Positions 55,405-64,000 of a stretch of DNA of 64,000 bases are shown here, in pieces. The notes beneath the pieces are model-generated. The model did not search any database. It saw only the letters and a program-made list of their open reading frames with translations, and was not told the origin of the DNA. The stretch is taken from NCBI GenBank assembly GCA_965230615.1, contig OZ246012.1, positions 1,116,001-1,180,000 on the forward strand. The letters run 5' to 3'. The number at the start of each line of letters is the position of its first letter. Position 1 is the stretch's first letter. This DNA is from G965230615 sp965230615. Its GTDB lineage: Bacteria; Pseudomonadota; Gammaproteobacteria; HTCC5015. The position numbers and the translations under genes are program-made.

Positions 55405-56538
55405 TTAAACCGTCGCTTGCGGCAAAGACTTACGGTGCTCATCAGCATAGGTCTCTCGGAAACTGCGTACTACAGACTCCAACTCACCTTGTTCGATAGC
55501 ATTGCGTAATAGCTGCATAAGTTGTTGATAGTAATATAAATTATGTATTGTATTGAGTCTAGCACCCAAAATTTCATTGCAGCGATCCAAATGCCTCAGA
55601 TAAGCCCGGCTGTAATTCTTACAAGTATAACAGCCGCAAGCAGGGTCCAATGGGCCATTATCATCGGCATGTATGGCATTACGAATGCGGATAATGCCTT
55701 CAGAGGTGTATAAAAAACCATTGCGCGCATTGCGTGTTGGAATAACACAATCAAACATATCAATACCGCGATAAACCGCTTCAACAATATCCAACGGGGT
55801 GCCAACCCCCATCAGATAGCGCGGTTTGTCAGCCGGTAGCCGCTGCCCCATATGGTCTAATACCTGCAAGCGCTCAATATTCGACTCACCCACCGATAGC
55901 CCGCCCAGGGCATAGCCATCAAAACCAATGGCTTCTAAACCTGCCAGTGATTCCTCACGCAAACCAAGATACATGCCACCTTGTACAATGCCAAACAAAG
56001 CTGCCGGGTTATCGGCATGTGCCTGCCTGCTGCGTTCGGCCCAATGCAGTGATAATGCCATGGAGTCACGCGCCTGCTGTTCGGTGGCTGGGTAGGGGGT
56101 ACACTCATCAAAGATCATCACAATATCTGACCCCAGCTCGCGCTGGACCTGCATAGAGCGCTCGGGATCGAGAAAGATGCGGTCGCCATTAATCGGCGAC
56201 TGAAAGCTCACACCTTCGCGGGTAATTTTTCGCAACTTGGCCAGGCTAAACACCTGAAAACCGCCAGAATCGGTCAAAATCGGCCGCTGCCAGTTGATAA
56301 AGTCATGCAAATCACCGTGCTTGCGGATAATCTCGGTACCCGGCCGCAGCATCAAATGGAAGGTATTGCCCAATACAATATCAGCCCCTGTGTCTCGTAC
56401 CTCTTCCGGCGTCATGGCTTTGACTGTGCCGTAGGTACCCACTGGCATAAAAGCAGGTGTTTCAACATCACCACGCTCAAACCGCAAGCGCCCACGGCGG
56501 GCTAAATTATCGCTGGCTAATACATCAAATTGCATCAT
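55405..56538 (-). CDS. tgt: Queuine tRNA-ribosyltransferase
   Basis: A 377-residue enzyme that swaps guanine-34 for preQ1 in GUN-anticodon tRNAs. Active-site aspartates lie in LTDSGGFQVFSLAKLR and IDMFDCVIPTRNARNG; the base-recognition loop and zinc site CGCYTCKNYSRAYLRHL are present. Tandem ATGs open the gene; the second (MQFDVL) has the better-spaced AAGG. It follows queA by 49 bp and completes the queuosine pathway with queF at 13957. Confidence 0.98.
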   Translation of the reverse strand: MMQFDVLASDNLARRGRLRFERGDVETPAFMPVGTYGTVKAMTPEEVRDTGADIVLGNTFHLMLRPGTEIIRKHGDLHDFINWQRPILTDSGGFQVFSLAKLRKITREGVSFQSPINGDRIFLDPERSMQVQRELGSDIVMIFDECTPYPATEQQARDSMALSLHWAERSRQAHADNPAALFGIVQGGMYLGLREESLAGLEAIGFDGYALGGLSVGESNIERLQVLDHMGQRLPADKPRYLMGVGTPLDIVEAVYRGIDMFDCVIPTRNARNGFLYTSEGIIRIRNAIHADDNGPLDPACGCYTCKNYSRAYLRHLDRCNEILGARLNTIHNLYYYQQLMQLLRNAIEQGELESVVRSFRETYADEHRKSLPQATV

Positions 56539-56587
56539 TAGGCCTTACATTGTGTTTTAGAATTCATCAGAGGGTTGAGAGCACTTA

Positions 56588-57622
56588 TCAAGTGGCAGTA
56601 TAACGCTCCAGCAACATCGCATCACCATAGCTGAAAAAGCGATAACGTTGTGCAACCGCATGCGCATAAGCGGCTTTGATACGTTCATAACCGGCAAAGG
56701 CACTGACTAACATTAATAAGCTTGATTTGGGCAAATGGAAGTTAGTGACCATCAGGTCAACGACTTTAAAATCAAAACCGGGCGTAATAAATAAGTCGGT
56801 ATCGCCTGTGAAAGGCTGGAGTTGACCACTACTGGCAGCAGACTCCAGGCTGCGTACTACCGTTGTGCCTACAGCAACAATCCGCCCACCCCTGGCCTGG
56901 GTGGCCCGCACGCACTCACAAAGCGCTGCTGTGACCTCAACTTGCTCAGCATGCATATGGTGATCGGCAATGTGCTCAGCCCGCACCGGCTGAAACGTGC
57001 CAGCCCCCACATGCAAGGTAACAAATGCCTGCTCAACACCGTGTTCTGCCAATGCGGCTAATAACGCATCATCAAAATGTAAACCTGCTGTCGGCGCGGC
57101 CACCGCACCGGTGGTTTGTGCAAAAACCGTCTGGTAACGACTGCTATCCTCAGCGGTATCTTCGCGTGTTATATAAGGTGGCAAGGGCATATGCCCGGCT
57201 TGCTGCAAATACGCCAGTAGCTGCTCACCGCAGCTAAACTGCAAAACAAACAGCTCGTCTTCACGGCCTTGTACGGTGGCTTCTACTCCATCAGAAAACT
57301 GTAAAACGGTATCTGCTTTAGGCGATTTACTGGCTCTGACATGGGCTAATACCGCACCATGATCCAATAAACGCTCAATCAACACTTCAACCTTACCACC
57401 GCTGGCTTTGGCCCCAAATAGGCGTGCTGGAAATACCCGGGTGTTGTTGAGCACGAGTAAGTCACCTGGCTTTAACCAGTCCAGGAGCTGTTTAAACTCA
57501 CCATCCACCGGAGCTGGCTGCGCTGCAGGCAAATACAATAAGCGGCTGGCAGAGCGCTCTGCCAAAGGCGCTTGCGCAATCAACTCTGCTGGCAGGTGAT
57601 AATCGAAATCTGAGGTTAACAT
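56588..57622 (-). CDS. queA: S-adenosylmethionine:tRNA ribosyltransferase-isomerase QueA
   Basis: A 344-residue enzyme that adds the epoxycyclopentane ring to preQ1 in tRNA using SAM. Family phrases are MLTSDFDYHLPAELIAQ at the start, LVLNNTRVFPARLFG, MPLPPYITREDTAEDSSRYQ, GAVAAPTAGLHFD and the C-terminal PKSSLLMLVSAFAG. Length is typical (340-360). It heads the queA-tgt pair and lies 155 bp from the tRNA-Leu gene, which is on the other strand. Confidence 0.98.
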   Translation of the reverse strand: MLTSDFDYHLPAELIAQAPLAERSASRLLYLPAAQPAPVDGEFKQLLDWLKPGDLLVLNNTRVFPARLFGAKASGGKVEVLIERLLDHGAVLAHVRASKSPKADTVLQFSDGVEATVQGREDELFVLQFSCGEQLLAYLQQAGHMPLPPYITREDTAEDSSRYQTVFAQTTGAVAAPTAGLHFDDALLAALAEHGVEQAFVTLHVGAGTFQPVRAEHIADHHMHAEQVEVTAALCECVRATQARGGRIVAVGTTVVRSLESAASSGQLQPFTGDTDLFITPGFDFKVVDLMVTNFHLPKSSLLMLVSAFAGYERIKAAYAHAVAQRYRFFSYGDAMLLERYTAT

Positions 57623-57728
57623 AGGCTGGGAACTATTAGGCTAAGGAAATCGACAGCAATATAACAAGACCGGCGATATTAACAATAAGCAGCCCTAGCC
57701 GCCAGCCACAGTCGAGATACATTAAACT

Positions 57729-57756
57729 TTGACTAATGCCGATATTGCATTACAAT
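57729..57756 (+). promoter_or_regulatory. Promoter of the tRNA-Leu gene
   Basis: TTGACT (-35, 57729-57734), 16 bp, TACAAT (-10, 57751-57756), followed by a GC-rich discriminator GCGCCCCCTGCCC. Such GC-rich discriminators mark stringently controlled stable-RNA promoters. It lies 21 bp before the mature tRNA start. Confidence 0.75.
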
Positions 57757-57777
57757 GCGCCCCCTGCCCTTCAAAAT

Positions 57778-57864
57778 GCCGGGGTGGCGGAACTGGTAGA
57801 CGCGCCGGATTCAAAATCCGGTTCTGGCAACAGAGTGCGAGTTCGATTCTCGCTCCCGGCACCA
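57778..57864 (+). tRNA. tRNA-Leu (anticodon CAA)
   Basis: An 87-nt class II tRNA with encoded CCA. The acceptor stem GCCGGGG pairs with TCCCGGC (one G-T pair). The anticodon stem CCGGA/TCCGG encloses TTCAAAA, giving anticodon CAA, which reads UUG. The long variable arm (TTCTGGCAACAGAGT region) and the T-arm GCGAG-TTCGATT-CTCGC confirm a leucine tRNA. Confidence 0.97.
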
Positions 57865-58197
57865 TAACGTCTGGGGATGTTAACGACCAAGTACTCACGC
57901 ATCACGGGTACAGGAACCCCGGAACTAAAGCCATCAGTTTGCACTCGCATCTATCGGAGACACCATAGATGCCCTCAGAACTTTGTTATTCTTTCCCGGA
58001 TTTTGACCTTGTTTCTACGCAGGGCGCTGCCCAGCGGGTTCTGGTATTTTTCTTACGCAGGGCTCCGCCCAGCGGAGTTCGATTCTCGCTCCACCCTCTG
58101 TGACTACGTGCATTCAAGCCAATTAGAACCACGGCCCTCCAAAAAACAGCTATTATTCACTGTGAATATCTTAATTGCTTGGTGAGCATATACCTGC
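57865..58197. repeat. tRNA 3'-end duplication and tandem repeat downstream of tRNA-Leu
   Basis: No gene is visible in these 333 bp. GAGTTCGATTCTCGCTCC, the T-arm and 3' end of the tRNA (57839-57856), recurs exactly at 58075-58092. Just before it are two similar units, 58015-58041 and 58052-58080, each ACGCAGGGC-xx-GCCCAGCGG with GGGC/GCCC hairpins. The layout may be the scar of a tRNA-targeting integration, a partial tRNA duplication, or a local repeat family. Confidence 0.7.
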
Positions 58198-58908
58198 CTA
58201 AGGACTCTGCCGAAACGCCTTAATCTTTAAAATAACCGACTGCACATCTACCTCTGATAATTCTTCTCCCCAAGGTGGCATTGAGGGCGAGCGCTGTACA
58301 CTACTACCGCCTTGCTGAATTATTTTTGTTAAATAAGCATCATCTGCTCGACTGAGTGATAGGTTAAAAGGCTTAGGATTGTTTATCACTTGACTGAGCT
58401 GCCCATCACCTTGGCCTGAGTCACCATGGCAGACTTTGCAGCGCGTTTTATAGATCACATTGCCGGCACTAAAACTGGCTTCTATCTTAATATCGCTGAC
58501 ACCGACTGTTTGCAACCAATCAATTGCATCACTGGGTGAGTGTCGCATGTAATTAACAAACTTTGCTAGGCTGTTGATTTCTTGCTGCGTCAGCGCATCT
58601 CCCCACGGCGGTGATAAGGCACTTAGTGTTTTGTCAGGCTCTACACGCTGTAAATATTTTTTAACGGCCTCAACCGTTATCCGCTTTTTTTCATCATAAA
58701 GATCTGTCGAAGGATACCCTTCAATAGCCAGCACCAACAAACCATCACCCATGCCAGCACTGCCATGGCATAGCGCGCAATGTGAGACAAATAAGGCTGC
58801 ACCTTGTTTATATGCTACCGGCTCAGCAACAACGCTGCTAGCAAACAATACATATAACAATAAACAATGCAGTTTACCCGCACGATAAAATGTAGACTGC
58901 ACAACCAT
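58198..58908 (-). CDS. Dihaem cytochrome c
   Basis: A 236-residue periplasmic protein from the ATG at 58906-58908, one base after the cupredoxin stop. Its signal peptide ends near SSVVAEP. Two haem c sites are present: CALCH (44-48) and CKVCH (157-161). Each lies in a small cytochrome c domain with a downstream methionine candidate (for example SMPPWGEEL). The two-domain layout suggests electron shuttling. It forms an operon with the cupredoxin and MauG-like peroxidase; the terminal acceptor is unknown. Confidence 0.88.
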   Translation of the reverse strand: MVVQSTFYRAGKLHCLLLYVLFASSVVAEPVAYKQGAALFVSHCALCHGSAGMGDGLLVLAIEGYPSTDLYDEKKRITVEAVKKYLQRVEPDKTLSALSPPWGDALTQQEINSLAKFVNYMRHSPSDAIDWLQTVGVSDIKIEASFSAGNVIYKTRCKVCHGDSGQGDGQLSQVINNPKPFNLSLSRADDAYLTKIIQQGGSSVQRSPSMPPWGEELSEVDVQSVILKIKAFRQSP

Positions 58909-58909
58909 A

Positions 58910-59233
58910 CTAGTCAACAACAGTAACCGTCATTTTCATTGTTGGATGAATAGCACAGCGCACTTCCACCGTACCAGTTTCATTAAAAATCACTGTTTTA
59001 TATTTACCTCGTGAATAAGAACCTAAATCAAATGACCTTGACTCTGATATGCTATAAACATTATGAAAAAAACGGTCCGAATTAGTAAACTTGACGCTAT
59101 CGCCTTTTTTAACAGTGAGTTCATCTATATTAAAGCGCTTATTCTTTTGATCTACAATATGCTCTTCAGCCGTTGCTATATGGCTCATTATCAATAGGCT
59201 TAATGCAGATAAAACTGGTTTCAAATTCATCAC
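58910..59233 (-). CDS. Cupredoxin (plastocyanin/pseudoazurin-like, type 1 copper)
   Basis: A 107-residue protein with a signal peptide (LSALSLLIMSHIATA). The type 1 copper ligands are His in RFFHNVYS and the C-terminal cluster VEVRCAIHPTMKM (Cys, His, Met). The compact length fits small single-domain cupredoxins, which database annotators often label methylamine utilisation proteins. It should pass single electrons between the MauG-like enzyme and the dihaem cytochrome. It is separated by 14 bp from the upstream peroxidase gene and by one base from the cytochrome gene. Confidence 0.88.
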   Translation of the reverse strand: MMNLKPVLSALSLLIMSHIATAEEHIVDQKNKRFNIDELTVKKGDSVKFTNSDRFFHNVYSISESRSFDLGSYSRGKYKTVIFNETGTVEVRCAIHPTMKMTVTVVD

Positions 59234-59247
59234 TACGTACCCTTATA

Positions 59248-60378
59248 CTACTTAATTGAAATAGACTCGGCAGTCGAGTGCACTTTGCTACCAAAACTCA
59301 CTTTGCCCGACAATGCCTGCATGAAAGCAAGCAATGCATCAACTTCAGTTTGGCTTAATTTCACAGGTTTGATGTTTTTCGACAAATCAGGCGCATTAGG
59401 GTCAATGCTAATATAGTGCCTAATTGCTGCCTGCAAATCAGTCGCTGAGCCATCATGAAAATACGGTGCTGTTTCAGCGATGTTGCGTAAAGTCGGTGTT
59501 TTAAAAGCGCCTTTCATAGAGTTCAGAGGTAGCTTTGCAAAGCGCCCCATATCCGGCTGGCTTTGTTGGTAAGAAGCCAAACCAATATTATGAAAGCTAT
59601 TATCCGTAAAATTAGGGCCAGAGTGGCACGCTGCACAGTCACCCTTTTGAGGGTCTAAAAACAATTGAAAACCATATACTTGTTCGGCAGTCATCGCCGT
59701 AGCATCACCTTGTATCCAGCGATCAAAAGGGGCATCCGTACTCACAACTGTTCTTTCGAAACTGGCTATTGCCTTAGCGATAGTTACTTCAGAAAGGCCA
59801 CTATTGGGAAACACCTGCTCAAAAGCACTTTGGTAATATTCAGAGGCTGACAAGCGCTGCATAAGCAACCCTAGATTCATATGCATTTCGTTCTGATCTA
59901 ATACCGGCTCTAAAGCCTGCTCCTCTAACGATTGATTTCGTCCATCCCAATTTTGCACGGGATTAAGCCCAACATTAATAATGGTAGGGGTTGCTCGCGT
60001 TAAGATCTTACCTTGAAAGCCTACCGCCAAGGGTAAGCCATCTGACCAGCCTAAGGCAGGGTTATGACAGCTGGCGCAAGATATACTACCATCCTGGCTC
60101 AACTGCGTATCAAAAAACAGTCGCATACCTAACTCTGCCTTCAAAGACTCAGTATTATTAATCGCATATTGCAATAATTGAGAAGGCATTCGCCAGCCCA
60201 GCAAAGAAGGGTGGCCTGCCTGTAATACATAGTCTTGACCATCAACACTAAGACTGATTATTTTAGACTGAGTTTCAACCTGGTCTTTTGCTTGAGGTTG
60301 AGCATGGCTTAGAGCACAGCCAATCAAACCACAAAACACAAGTTGTAATAAGCCAAACTTGCCAACTTTCAATAACAT
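59248..60378 (-). CDS. MauG/dihaem cytochrome c peroxidase family lipoprotein
   Basis: A 376-residue protein. The N-terminus LQLVFCGLIGC has a plausible lipobox with Cys21. Haem sites are CASCH (101-105) and CAACH (248-252), spaced as in CcpA/MauG enzymes. Family phrases are RATPTIINVGLN, NWDGRNQSLEEQALEPVLDQ (split), FTDNSFHNIGL and FKTPTLRNIAETAPYFHDGS. Members reduce H2O2 or oxidise partner proteins. It leads the operon with a cupredoxin and dihaem cytochrome. It is divergent from the PAS histidine kinase across 144 bp, which may control it. Confidence 0.9.
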   Translation of the reverse strand: MLLKVGKFGLLQLVFCGLIGCALSHAQPQAKDQVETQSKIISLSVDGQDYVLQAGHPSLLGWRMPSQLLQYAINNTESLKAELGMRLFFDTQLSQDGSISCASCHNPALGWSDGLPLAVGFQGKILTRATPTIINVGLNPVQNWDGRNQSLEEQALEPVLDQNEMHMNLGLLMQRLSASEYYQSAFEQVFPNSGLSEVTIAKAIASFERTVVSTDAPFDRWIQGDATAMTAEQVYGFQLFLDPQKGDCAACHSGPNFTDNSFHNIGLASYQQSQPDMGRFAKLPLNSMKGAFKTPTLRNIAETAPYFHDGSATDLQAAIRHYISIDPNAPDLSKNIKPVKLSQTEVDALLAFMQALSGKVSFGSKVHSTAESISIK

Positions 60379-60522
60379 AGACTGCCCTATCCATTAAAAA
60401 CTCTTTCAAAACAAACATCGTCCATTATTTGTAATCCTTTAATATATATTTCCTAAAGCTTACTAAAAAAAATGCGATATAGACTTTAATATGGGAATAA
60501 TTAGGAATTTAGACATAAGGAT

Positions 60523-63138
60523 ATGAATTTAGTAAAAAAAGAGACATTTATTGTTATGATGGTTATCGCAGTAGGCTTTAGCCTATCTTTTGCGCTATAT
60601 CAGTATGTTGCCAAGCAAGAGTCTGAGCGTATTGCGATTGAGTTTGAAAATATCATTTCAAGCTATACTGTGTCTCTGCAACAGGCTATCGACAACTATC
60701 AACAGTCTGTCCGGCACTTTTCTCATTTCAGCTCAACTTTACTTGATAAGCAACAGCACGCTATGTTGAAGCGCGATTTACAAATATTTACTAATGATAT
60801 GGATGATATTGACTCTATAGCATGGTATACAGCATCAGAAAAAAGAGAGCTTAGCAACACATCTTCCAGCTATTACTGGCCAAAAACTATTATTCCCAAC
60901 ACCGAAAACAACAACTATGACAACACTTATATTACATTTTCATCTGGCACTTACCAACCCAAAAATCTGACAAAAAAAATAATTGCTTACAAAAAAATCC
61001 CTCTTATTTCACCGGTAATACCTAATTATGCAAACGACAAAAACCAAACATCGAAAAAACCTTATGGTTATCTTGTCGCAATGCTTAATACAAAAAAGCT
61101 GCTTAGCAATACTTTAGAAGCCAAGTTGCCTAATTGGTTAGATATTGAAATTTTTTACACTAATCAACAGGGGCAATATATACATTTATCACACTTTAGT
61201 TTAGATACATCGCAGACACCAATATATCATCCTGACTCAGCCAAGTCGGAACATGCCATTTTTTTACCCGGCAGTTTGTCTATCAACAATATAAACCTAT
61301 CAATACTCTACTCGCCTAATGATGATGAGTATTTCTCATATTTTGCATGGCAAGCCATTGCTATTTTTATAGCAGGCATGGTTTTAACATTAATACTCGC
61401 TACATATATCTTCAGCCAACAAAAACGTAACATTAAAATACAAAGAATTGTTGAAAAACGCACCAAAGACTTACTGACAATGACTGAAGAACTAAAAAAA
61501 ACACAGCGGGAACAACAGGTCATATTCGACTCTGCACCCGCGCAGATTTTATATAAAGACAAAGAAAACAATATTCTAAAAATCAATAAACAAGCTGCCG
61601 ATGCTATCGGCAAACCTGTGGAATTTATAGAAGGCAAAAATGCTAATCTTTTCTACCCCAAAGATGCTCAGCAACACTATCAGGATGACCTTAACGTCAT
61701 TAAAACACAAAGACCAAAGTCAGGCATTATTGAGCAACAACATGGTAAAAATGGAGATTTAATTTGGTATAGCACAACCAAAGTACCTTACTATAACGAG
61801 CAAGGGGAAGCATCGGGTGTAATTATTTTAGCAACCGATATCACCAACCTTAAGAATACAGAACAAGCACTACTGGAAAGCCAGGAACGTTTTGAGCTTG
61901 CTGTTGAAGGAGCTAATGATGGCATCTGGGATTGGCCAAATATTAATCACGACCAGCAGTATTGGTCACCTCGGCTCTATGAATTACTCGGCTTTGAGCC
62001 TGAAGAAATTCAAGCTGGCGCTTCGATATTCAGAAGTTTTTTACACCCAGAAGATAAAGAAAAAGTGTCCATAGCTCTGCGCGACCATTTATCAAAACAA
62101 AAACCCTATAACATCGAGTATCGATTAAAAACCAAAACCGGTGAATATCGCTGGTATCGTTGCAAGGGTATTGCCTCACGCAATGAAAGTGGCACTCCCT
62201 ATCGGATTACCGGCTCATTAAGTGATATACACCAGTTTAAAGTCGCTTACTCTGAAAAAGAAAAAATGGAAATACAATTACAACAAGCACAAAAACTGGA
62301 GTCTATCGGGCAACTTGCTGCCGGAATCGCGCATGAGATAAACACCCCTATTCAATTTGTCGGTGATAATGTGCAGTTTCTAAAAGACAGCTTTACTGAT
62401 ATAAAAAAATTGCTAAACCTTTATGATGAAAAGCTTGCCCTATCAAATGACAAAGTTGATATAGATAGTATTCGTAATGATATTGAAGAACACAAAGCAG
62501 AAATTGATTTAGACTTTATTCTCGAAGAGTCACCCACCGCTTTTCAACATGCCAAAGAGGGTATCGAACAAGTGAGTGTTATTGTTAAGTCAATGAAAGA
62601 GTTCTCACACCCCGGCCACAAAGATAAAAAGTACACAAACCTAAATAAATCCATCCAAAGCACTATCAATGTATCACGCAATGAGTGGAAATATATTGCT
62701 GAATTAGTGACAAACTTTGACGAAAGCCTGCCTGAGGTGCCTTGCTTTCCTGGCGAGCTGAACCAGACCATCTTAAATATGATTATTAATGCCTCTCATG
62801 CGATTGAAAATGCCAAACAAAAAAATAATAGCCTACAAGGCCAAATAAAAATCAGCACACGCAAACTCGAAAATGATGTTGAAATTAAAGTCGAAGATAA
62901 TGGCTCTGGTATGAACGACGCCACAAAAGAGAAAATATTTGACCCATTCTTCACTACCAAAGAAGTTGGCAAAGGTACAGGACAAGGCTTATCAATCGCC
63001 TACTCGGTTATTGTTGATAAACATAGCGGCCATATAAAAGTCGACAGCTACCCAGGCGAAGGCACAACATTTAGTATCCAACTGCCATTGACCAACGACA
63101 CTAATGCAGAACAAACTGCTGAAAACAATTTACACTAG
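60523..63138 (+). CDS. Membrane-bound PAS sensor histidine kinase
   Basis: An 871-residue kinase. A first membrane helix (about 9-28) and a second (about 272-298, AIFIAGMVLTLILATYIFS) bracket a large periplasmic sensor of about 240 residues. A short coiled coil leads to PAS1 (about 330-445) and PAS2 (about 456-575, DGIWDWP, WSPRLYELLGFEPEEI). The dimerisation motif GIAHEINTP carries the phospho-acceptor His604. The ATPase domain has NMIINASHAI, DNGSGM, FDPFFTTKEVG and GTGQGLSIAYSVI. No receiver domain is present and no partner regulator is in the window. Base composition is AT-rich. It is divergent from the MauG operon. The ligand is unknown. Confidence 0.93.
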   Translation: MNLVKKETFIVMMVIAVGFSLSFALYQYVAKQESERIAIEFENIISSYTVSLQQAIDNYQQSVRHFSHFSSTLLDKQQHAMLKRDLQIFTNDMDDIDSIAWYTASEKRELSNTSSSYYWPKTIIPNTENNNYDNTYITFSSGTYQPKNLTKKIIAYKKIPLISPVIPNYANDKNQTSKKPYGYLVAMLNTKKLLSNTLEAKLPNWLDIEIFYTNQQGQYIHLSHFSLDTSQTPIYHPDSAKSEHAIFLPGSLSINNINLSILYSPNDDEYFSYFAWQAIAIFIAGMVLTLILATYIFSQQKRNIKIQRIVEKRTKDLLTMTEELKKTQREQQVIFDSAPAQILYKDKENNILKINKQAADAIGKPVEFIEGKNANLFYPKDAQQHYQDDLNVIKTQRPKSGIIEQQHGKNGDLIWYSTTKVPYYNEQGEASGVIILATDITNLKNTEQALLESQERFELAVEGANDGIWDWPNINHDQQYWSPRLYELLGFEPEEIQAGASIFRSFLHPEDKEKVSIALRDHLSKQKPYNIEYRLKTKTGEYRWYRCKGIASRNESGTPYRITGSLSDIHQFKVAYSEKEKMEIQLQQAQKLESIGQLAAGIAHEINTPIQFVGDNVQFLKDSFTDIKKLLNLYDEKLALSNDKVDIDSIRNDIEEHKAEIDLDFILEESPTAFQHAKEGIEQVSVIVKSMKEFSHPGHKDKKYTNLNKSIQSTINVSRNEWKYIAELVTNFDESLPEVPCFPGELNQTILNMIINASHAIENAKQKNNSLQGQIKISTRKLENDVEIKVEDNGSGMNDATKEKIFDPFFTTKEVGKGTGQGLSIAYSVIVDKHSGHIKVDSYPGEGTTFSIQLPLTNDTNAEQTAENNLH

Positions 63139-63178
63139 TGTCACCCCTTAAAAATAACAGCATAAAAAACCACCTACT

Positions 63179-64000
63179 TTACTGCCTAGCTCGACGCTCT
63201 TTTTCAACCAAAAAATTCAATACATCAATCATGGTCGGCTGGCTACCTGCCAGTTCAGCTGTTATACGGTATTTGCCATTAACCACCAGCTGCGGTACGC
63301 TGTTGACTTTATACCCGATGGTGTTGGCCTCTGCTGCCTTGACTTGCTGCAATACTTCAGCAGAATCAAAAGACGCTGAAAATTGCTCGTTAGGTATGCC
63401 CTGCTTCTCAAAGAAACCACCGATCATACCTTCAGAAATAAGCGGCACACCATCAACAACCACAGCATCGAATATCGCGCTATGCAATTTTTCCGCATTT
63501 GGCTGAGCTTGCGCCGTATAAAATGTCGTTGCGAATAATGTCATTAAACCATTCCAAATCGTTGGTGACTGACGAAAGCTGACATCAGTTGCTTGCTGTT
63601 TTTTCCAGGCGTGAATGGCAGATTCGAAGCTATAGCAATGTGGGCAGCCATAGGAAAAAAATTCGATCACCTCAATTTTACTTTTATCTTTTGTCGGTTG
63701 TGGCTTTTTTAAAACTTCATAGTGCTGACCAGCAACAAACTCGGTCTGGTTTTGCTTAGGTTTGAGCTGTTTGGCTTCAGCAAGTTTTGCCTTGTCAGCC
63801 TGAAGCGATTTACGCTCAGCAGAGAATACGACAATCTCTTTTTTGGGTACATCTTCAAATGGTCCATAGGTCTTTGTTGCCACCTGACTCATTGCATCAA
63901 TTATTTCCATACCTTTGGTGACCCGACCAAAAACAGTATAGCCAAACTGGCTGCCACGCGGGTCTAATACATCGTTATTGGCAAGATTAATATAAAACTG
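63179..64000 (-). CDS. Cyclophilin-type prolyl isomerase fused to DsbA-like oxidoreductase (N-terminus beyond the right edge)
   Basis: One frame is open from the right edge to the stop at 63179, 273 codons in view. The first 65 residues are the C-terminal half of a cyclophilin: SQFGYTVFGRVTKGMEII and a GPFEDVP close match the end of PpiA/PpiB. A charged linker (about 66-85) follows. Then FVAGQHYEVLKKP opens a full DsbA-like domain with the CPHC active site (codons 119-122 in the window) and the cis-proline VNSVPQLVVNG. The ATG at 63910 is internal to the cyclophilin part. No signal peptide lies between the domains, so export must come from the missing N-terminus. This would be a dual foldase. 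Confidence 0.85.
   Translation of the reverse strand, partial: QFYINLANNDVLDPRGSQFGYTVFGRVTKGMEIIDAMSQVATKTYGPFEDVPKKEIVVFSAERKSLQADKAKLAEAKQLKPKQNQTEFVAGQHYEVLKKPQPTKDKSKIEVIEFFSYGCPHCYSFESAIHAWKKQQATDVSFRQSPTIWNGLMTLFATTFYTAQAQPNAEKLHSAIFDAVVVDGVPLISEGMIGGFFEKQGIPNEQFSASFDSAEVLQQVKAAEANTIGYKVNSVPQLVVNGKYRITAELAGSQPTMIDVLNFLVEKERRARQ

Noticed and set aside
57729..57968. Plus-strand frame covering the tRNA-Leu gene
   Set aside because: The sequence folds as a complete tRNA with anticodon CAA; the frame is coincidental.
1..64000. CRISPR arrays, prophage or transposase genes
   Set aside because: No regularly spaced repeats, integrase, transposase or phage structural genes were found on either strand.

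Overview
The window looks like a chromosomal stretch from a gammaproteobacterium, probably marine or otherwise free-living. This rests on gene order: ligA-zipA-smc, secF-secD-yajC-tgt-queA, and the run trmJ-iscR-isc-ndk-rlmN-pilF-rodZ-hisS-yfgM-bamB-der are gammaproteobacterial arrangements. Coding density is high. No insertion sequence, prophage or CRISPR array was seen.

Layout. (1) 1-880: the N-terminal half of a Ser/Thr protein kinase, cut by the left edge, with a four-fold DDKTRIA repeat in its tail. (2) 1257-6506: an AT-rich operon of three TPR envelope proteins plus a 98-aa secreted protein. (3) 6562-14346: a small NTF2-like secreted protein, ligA-zipA-smc and a short-type queF. (4) 14354-25545: a long leftward hopanoid operon (TPR protein, CPBP-like membrane protein, ispG, hpnH, hpnB, an alpha/beta-hydrolase lipoprotein, a eukaryotic-type squalene synthase, shc, hpnG, hpnA). 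It could run from isoprenoid precursors through squalene and hopene to adenosylhopane-derived side-chain products. (5) 25597-34007: apt, cysZ, a porin with a short PstS-like partner, an orphan MshQ-like adhesin, a REP-like inverted pair and a small outer-membrane barrel. (6) 34147-49650: der, bamB, yfgM, hisS, rodZ, pilF, rlmN, ndk and a full isc operon with two tandem cysteine desulfurases and two IscR-type sites. (7) 49836-57864: trmJ, suhB, a structured intergenic stretch, sec translocon genes, tgt and queA, and tRNA-Leu(CAA). (8) 58198-63138: a MauG-like peroxidase, cupredoxin and dihaem cytochrome c operon, divergent from a PAS histidine kinase. (9) 63179-64000: the C-terminal part of a protein joining a cyclophilin-type prolyl isomerase to a DsbA-type oxidoreductase.

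The most notable points are these. ispG is missing from its usual place between rodZ and hisS and sits at the head of the hopanoid genes as an alpha/betaproteobacterial-type copy. A cyclophilin-DsbA fusion lies at the right edge. The kinase carries repeated candidate phospho-threonine motifs. A second desulfurase lies inside the isc operon, and a strong hairpin splits that operon into iscRSSUA and hscBA-fdx-iscX. All functional calls come from reading motifs and recalled family features; no database search was run.
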